A stretch of DNA of 7,461 nt from Clostridiales bacterium UBA4362 (GTDB lineage Bacteria > Bacillota > Clostridia > TANB77 > CAG-508), in the NCBI GenBank assembly GCA_002393975.1, contig DGSM01000092.1, positions 1 to 7,461 of the forward strand. The letters run 5' to 3'. How positions within the stretch are numbered: the first letter of the stretch is position 1; every line of letters starts with the position of its first letter. This document shows, piece after piece, positions 6,235 through 7,461 of the stretch. A program made the position numbers and the translations under genes. A model generated the notes under the pieces. The model ran no database searches. It was not told the DNA's origin and saw nothing but the letters and a program-made list of their open reading frames with translations.

Positions 6235-7131
6235 TTAAAAACTGTGACCACCGCCACCACCTGAACTGTGGCTAGAGTGACTAGAATGGCCACCTCCTCC
6301 ACCGCTTCCGTGTCCTCCAAATGATGATCCACCAGATGATGAAGAAGGAGGATTATAAACTTTGCGTTCTCCTGTTTTCTCTCCTTTAAAGTTTGATACA
6401 TTGAAATGTATAATTGCTTTTTTAAGTATTTCTCTAGTTGGAGCCATTTTTACTCTTGATTTACTAAATATGTACATGAATGTAATAAGAAAACCAATTA
6501 CAATTGAAACAAGTGCTGAGGTCGTATATTTCATTGGCTCAGGAATATGCTCCCCTTCAAATAAAATATACATTTGTTTAAAGGCTTTTGTTGCACACAT
6601 TCCATATTCTCTTCTACTTGCAAACTTATAAACATTATCGGTTATAGTAAGACATTTTCTATCAGTAACTGTTTTTCTAAATTCACCATCTACATGTATA
6701 TATATTTCTCTATTTCCCATATCTATTAGAAATAAACATCCACTATCAGATCCAAACTTTCCATAATAAAAATCATGAGCTGATCTTGATACATTTTTAG
6801 TATGCAATTTAGTACTTTTAAAATAAACATTTCCATATTTAGAAAGTGATGTCATTATACTAGTTAATTCAGCATAATCTGAATCTTTTAAAAGATCTTG
6901 GTCATCTTCAATTAAAATCGTATAACCACTTTGGGTATTTTTCGTTGAAGTTGCCATTGAACTAATAGTTGAATTTTTAGTTACATCATTAATAGTGTTA
7001 ATGCCACTAATATCATTAATTACACTATTATGATTATAAGTATTACTTCCATAAGCAATATTAGTTGTAAATGTAAAAGTAATTGTTACTATAATAATTA
7101 TTAAATTCAAAAAATATAGTATTTTTCTCAT
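6235..7131 (-). CDS. TPM-domain (YgcG/Psb32-type) membrane protein with Gly/Ser/His tail
   Basis: This 298-residue protein has an N-terminal hydrophobic signal or anchor (about 5-28), a Ser/Thr/Asn-rich linker to about 68, a TPM-like domain from about 72 to 195, one membrane helix (about 203-222) followed by positive residues, and a low-complexity tail from 260 rich in Gly, Ser and His. Key TPM-like signs are DDQDLLKDSDYAEL near 76-89, the SAHDFYYGKFGSDSG segment (117-131), and FLIDMGNREIYIHVDGE (134-150). Positive residues after the helix suggest the TPM domain faces outward and the tail inward. The family is linked to membrane-protein quality control or phosphatase activity in plants and is largely undefined in bacteria. 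The tail ends in a pattern common in YgcG-like proteins, but with five histidines where Arg is more usual in those I recall. A strong SD lies in the end of the preceding gene, three bases upstream, so the two are co-expressed. The terminator at 6196-6227 closes the unit. Confidence 0.78.
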   Translation of the reverse strand: MRKILYFLNLIIIIVTITFTFTTNIAYGSNTYNHNSVINDISGINTINDVTKNSTISSMATSTKNTQSGYTILIEDDQDLLKDSDYAELTSIMTSLSKYGNVYFKSTKLHTKNVSRSAHDFYYGKFGSDSGCLFLIDMGNREIYIHVDGEFRKTVTDRKCLTITDNVYKFASRREYGMCATKAFKQMYILFEGEHIPEPMKYTTSALVSIVIGFLITFMYIFSKSRVKMAPTREILKKAIIHFNVSNFKGEKTGERKVYNPPSSSSGGSSFGGHGSGGGGGHSSHSSHSSGGGGGHSF

Positions 7132-7134
7132 ATT

Positions 7135-7461
7135 CTATTTTCCTCCCCTCTTTCCAAGTTGAGGAATAGGACTAGATACTATAAGATTATGCTCTTTAAC
7201 TAAGTCATAAAATGATAAAATTATCAATACTAATGATGCTATAGATGTTGCATAGTAAAACTCATCATAAGCTAAGCTAATATATAAAGCAAAAATTGGA
7301 ATTATAACAGCTAATACTAGTTTAAAATAATATTTAAAATAAGATTTCTTTTTCTTCTCTTTTTTTGATTTAGGTCCACTTCCTAAATAAGTATTCCTTC
7401 TTTCCTTTATTGCTGCTACCTGCATAATTGTTATAACAAAAGCAATTGACGCAAAAAGTAT
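7135..7461 (-). CDS. Partial membrane protein of unknown function, runs off the right edge
   Basis: The frame is open to the window edge: the 36 bases upstream of the first ATG (7425) code for a hydrophobic stretch (ILFASIAFVITI) with no stop, and there is no SD before that ATG. The true start therefore probably lies outside the window and at least 108 residues are seen. What is visible is the end of a membrane helix, a basic loop (KSKKEKKKK), a helix pair (about residues 34-53 and 58-75 counted from the 7425 ATG) separated by a short loop containing DEFYY, and a short Gly/Lys end. The basic loop is expected to be cytoplasmic. I do not recognise the family. It sits three bases upstream of the TPM gene and shares its transcript, so it may be a partner of that protein. 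Confidence 0.65.
   Translation of the reverse strand: MLFASIAFVITIMQVAAIKERRNTYLGSGPKSKKEKKKKSYFKYYFKLVLAVIIPIFALYISLAYDEFYYATSIASLVLIILSFYDLVKEHNLIVSSPIPQLGKRGGK
7142..7148 (-). promoter_or_regulatory. Shine-Dalgarno site of the TPM gene, inside the preceding gene
   Basis: Minus-strand GGGGAGG lies ten bases before the ATG at 7131 and is formed by the last codons (Arg-Gly-Gly) of the upstream gene. The 3-base gap between the genes and this placement indicate one transcript. Confidence 0.75.

Noticed and set aside
6238..6351. DNA repeat array or CRISPR-like element in the Gly/Ser/His-coding region
   Set aside because: The repetitiveness follows codons for a low-complexity protein tail; there are no regular direct repeats with unique spacers.
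6189..6401. Minus-strand 70-codon frame overlapping the TPM tail
   Set aside because: It is an alternate reading of the repetitive Gly/His-rich tail codons and crosses the terminator hairpin.
6362..6631. Plus-strand 89-codon frame opposite the TPM gene
   Set aside because: It is antisense to the membrane helix and end of the TPM domain, with no SD before its start.

Overview
The window is low-GC Firmicutes-type DNA, most likely from a clostridial gut or rumen bacterium. Hand-counted samples give roughly 25-30% G+C over most of it. Arginine is mostly AGA, Trp is TGG (standard code), Shine-Dalgarno (SD) sequences are strong GGAGG types, and intergenic gaps are short with AT-rich promoters and U-tailed hairpin terminators. 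The gene families seen (a membrane protein resembling DUF6320 beside an alcohol-acetyltransferase-like protein, a TPM-domain protein, an MgtA-type ATPase) fit Clostridia. I cannot name the species.

Layout: (1) 46-603, plus strand, a VanZ-like membrane protein with visibly higher GC and CGN arginine codons. (2) 602-627, a hairpin that lies between two convergent transcripts and probably ends both. (3) 629-3415, minus strand, a tight three-gene operon in transcription order: HSL-family alpha/beta hydrolase, HxxxDG acyltransferase, six-helix DUF6320-like membrane protein. The genes overlap (TAATG junction, then a 41-base overlap) and share one promoter near 3445. (4) 3535-6090, minus strand, a monocistronic P-type ATPase of the magnesium-transporter group (MgtA/MgtB), with its own promoter and a long terminator. 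(5) 6235-7461, minus strand, a TPM-domain membrane protein with a Gly/Ser/His tail, preceded by a membrane-protein gene that runs off the right edge.

The genes form four independent transcription units. The three-gene operon looks like an undescribed acyl-transfer or ester-metabolism module acting at the membrane: an esterase, a BAHD/condensation-fold acyltransferase and a polytopic partner. Its substrate cannot be read from the sequence. The ATPase is a clear MgtA relative by overall sequence, but several intramembrane positions that are invariant in the enterobacterial proteins as I remember them are changed together, so its ion or mechanism may differ. Starts at 46, 1192 and 6090 were chosen over longer frames with TTG or GTG starts because the SD sequence lies inside the extra codons.
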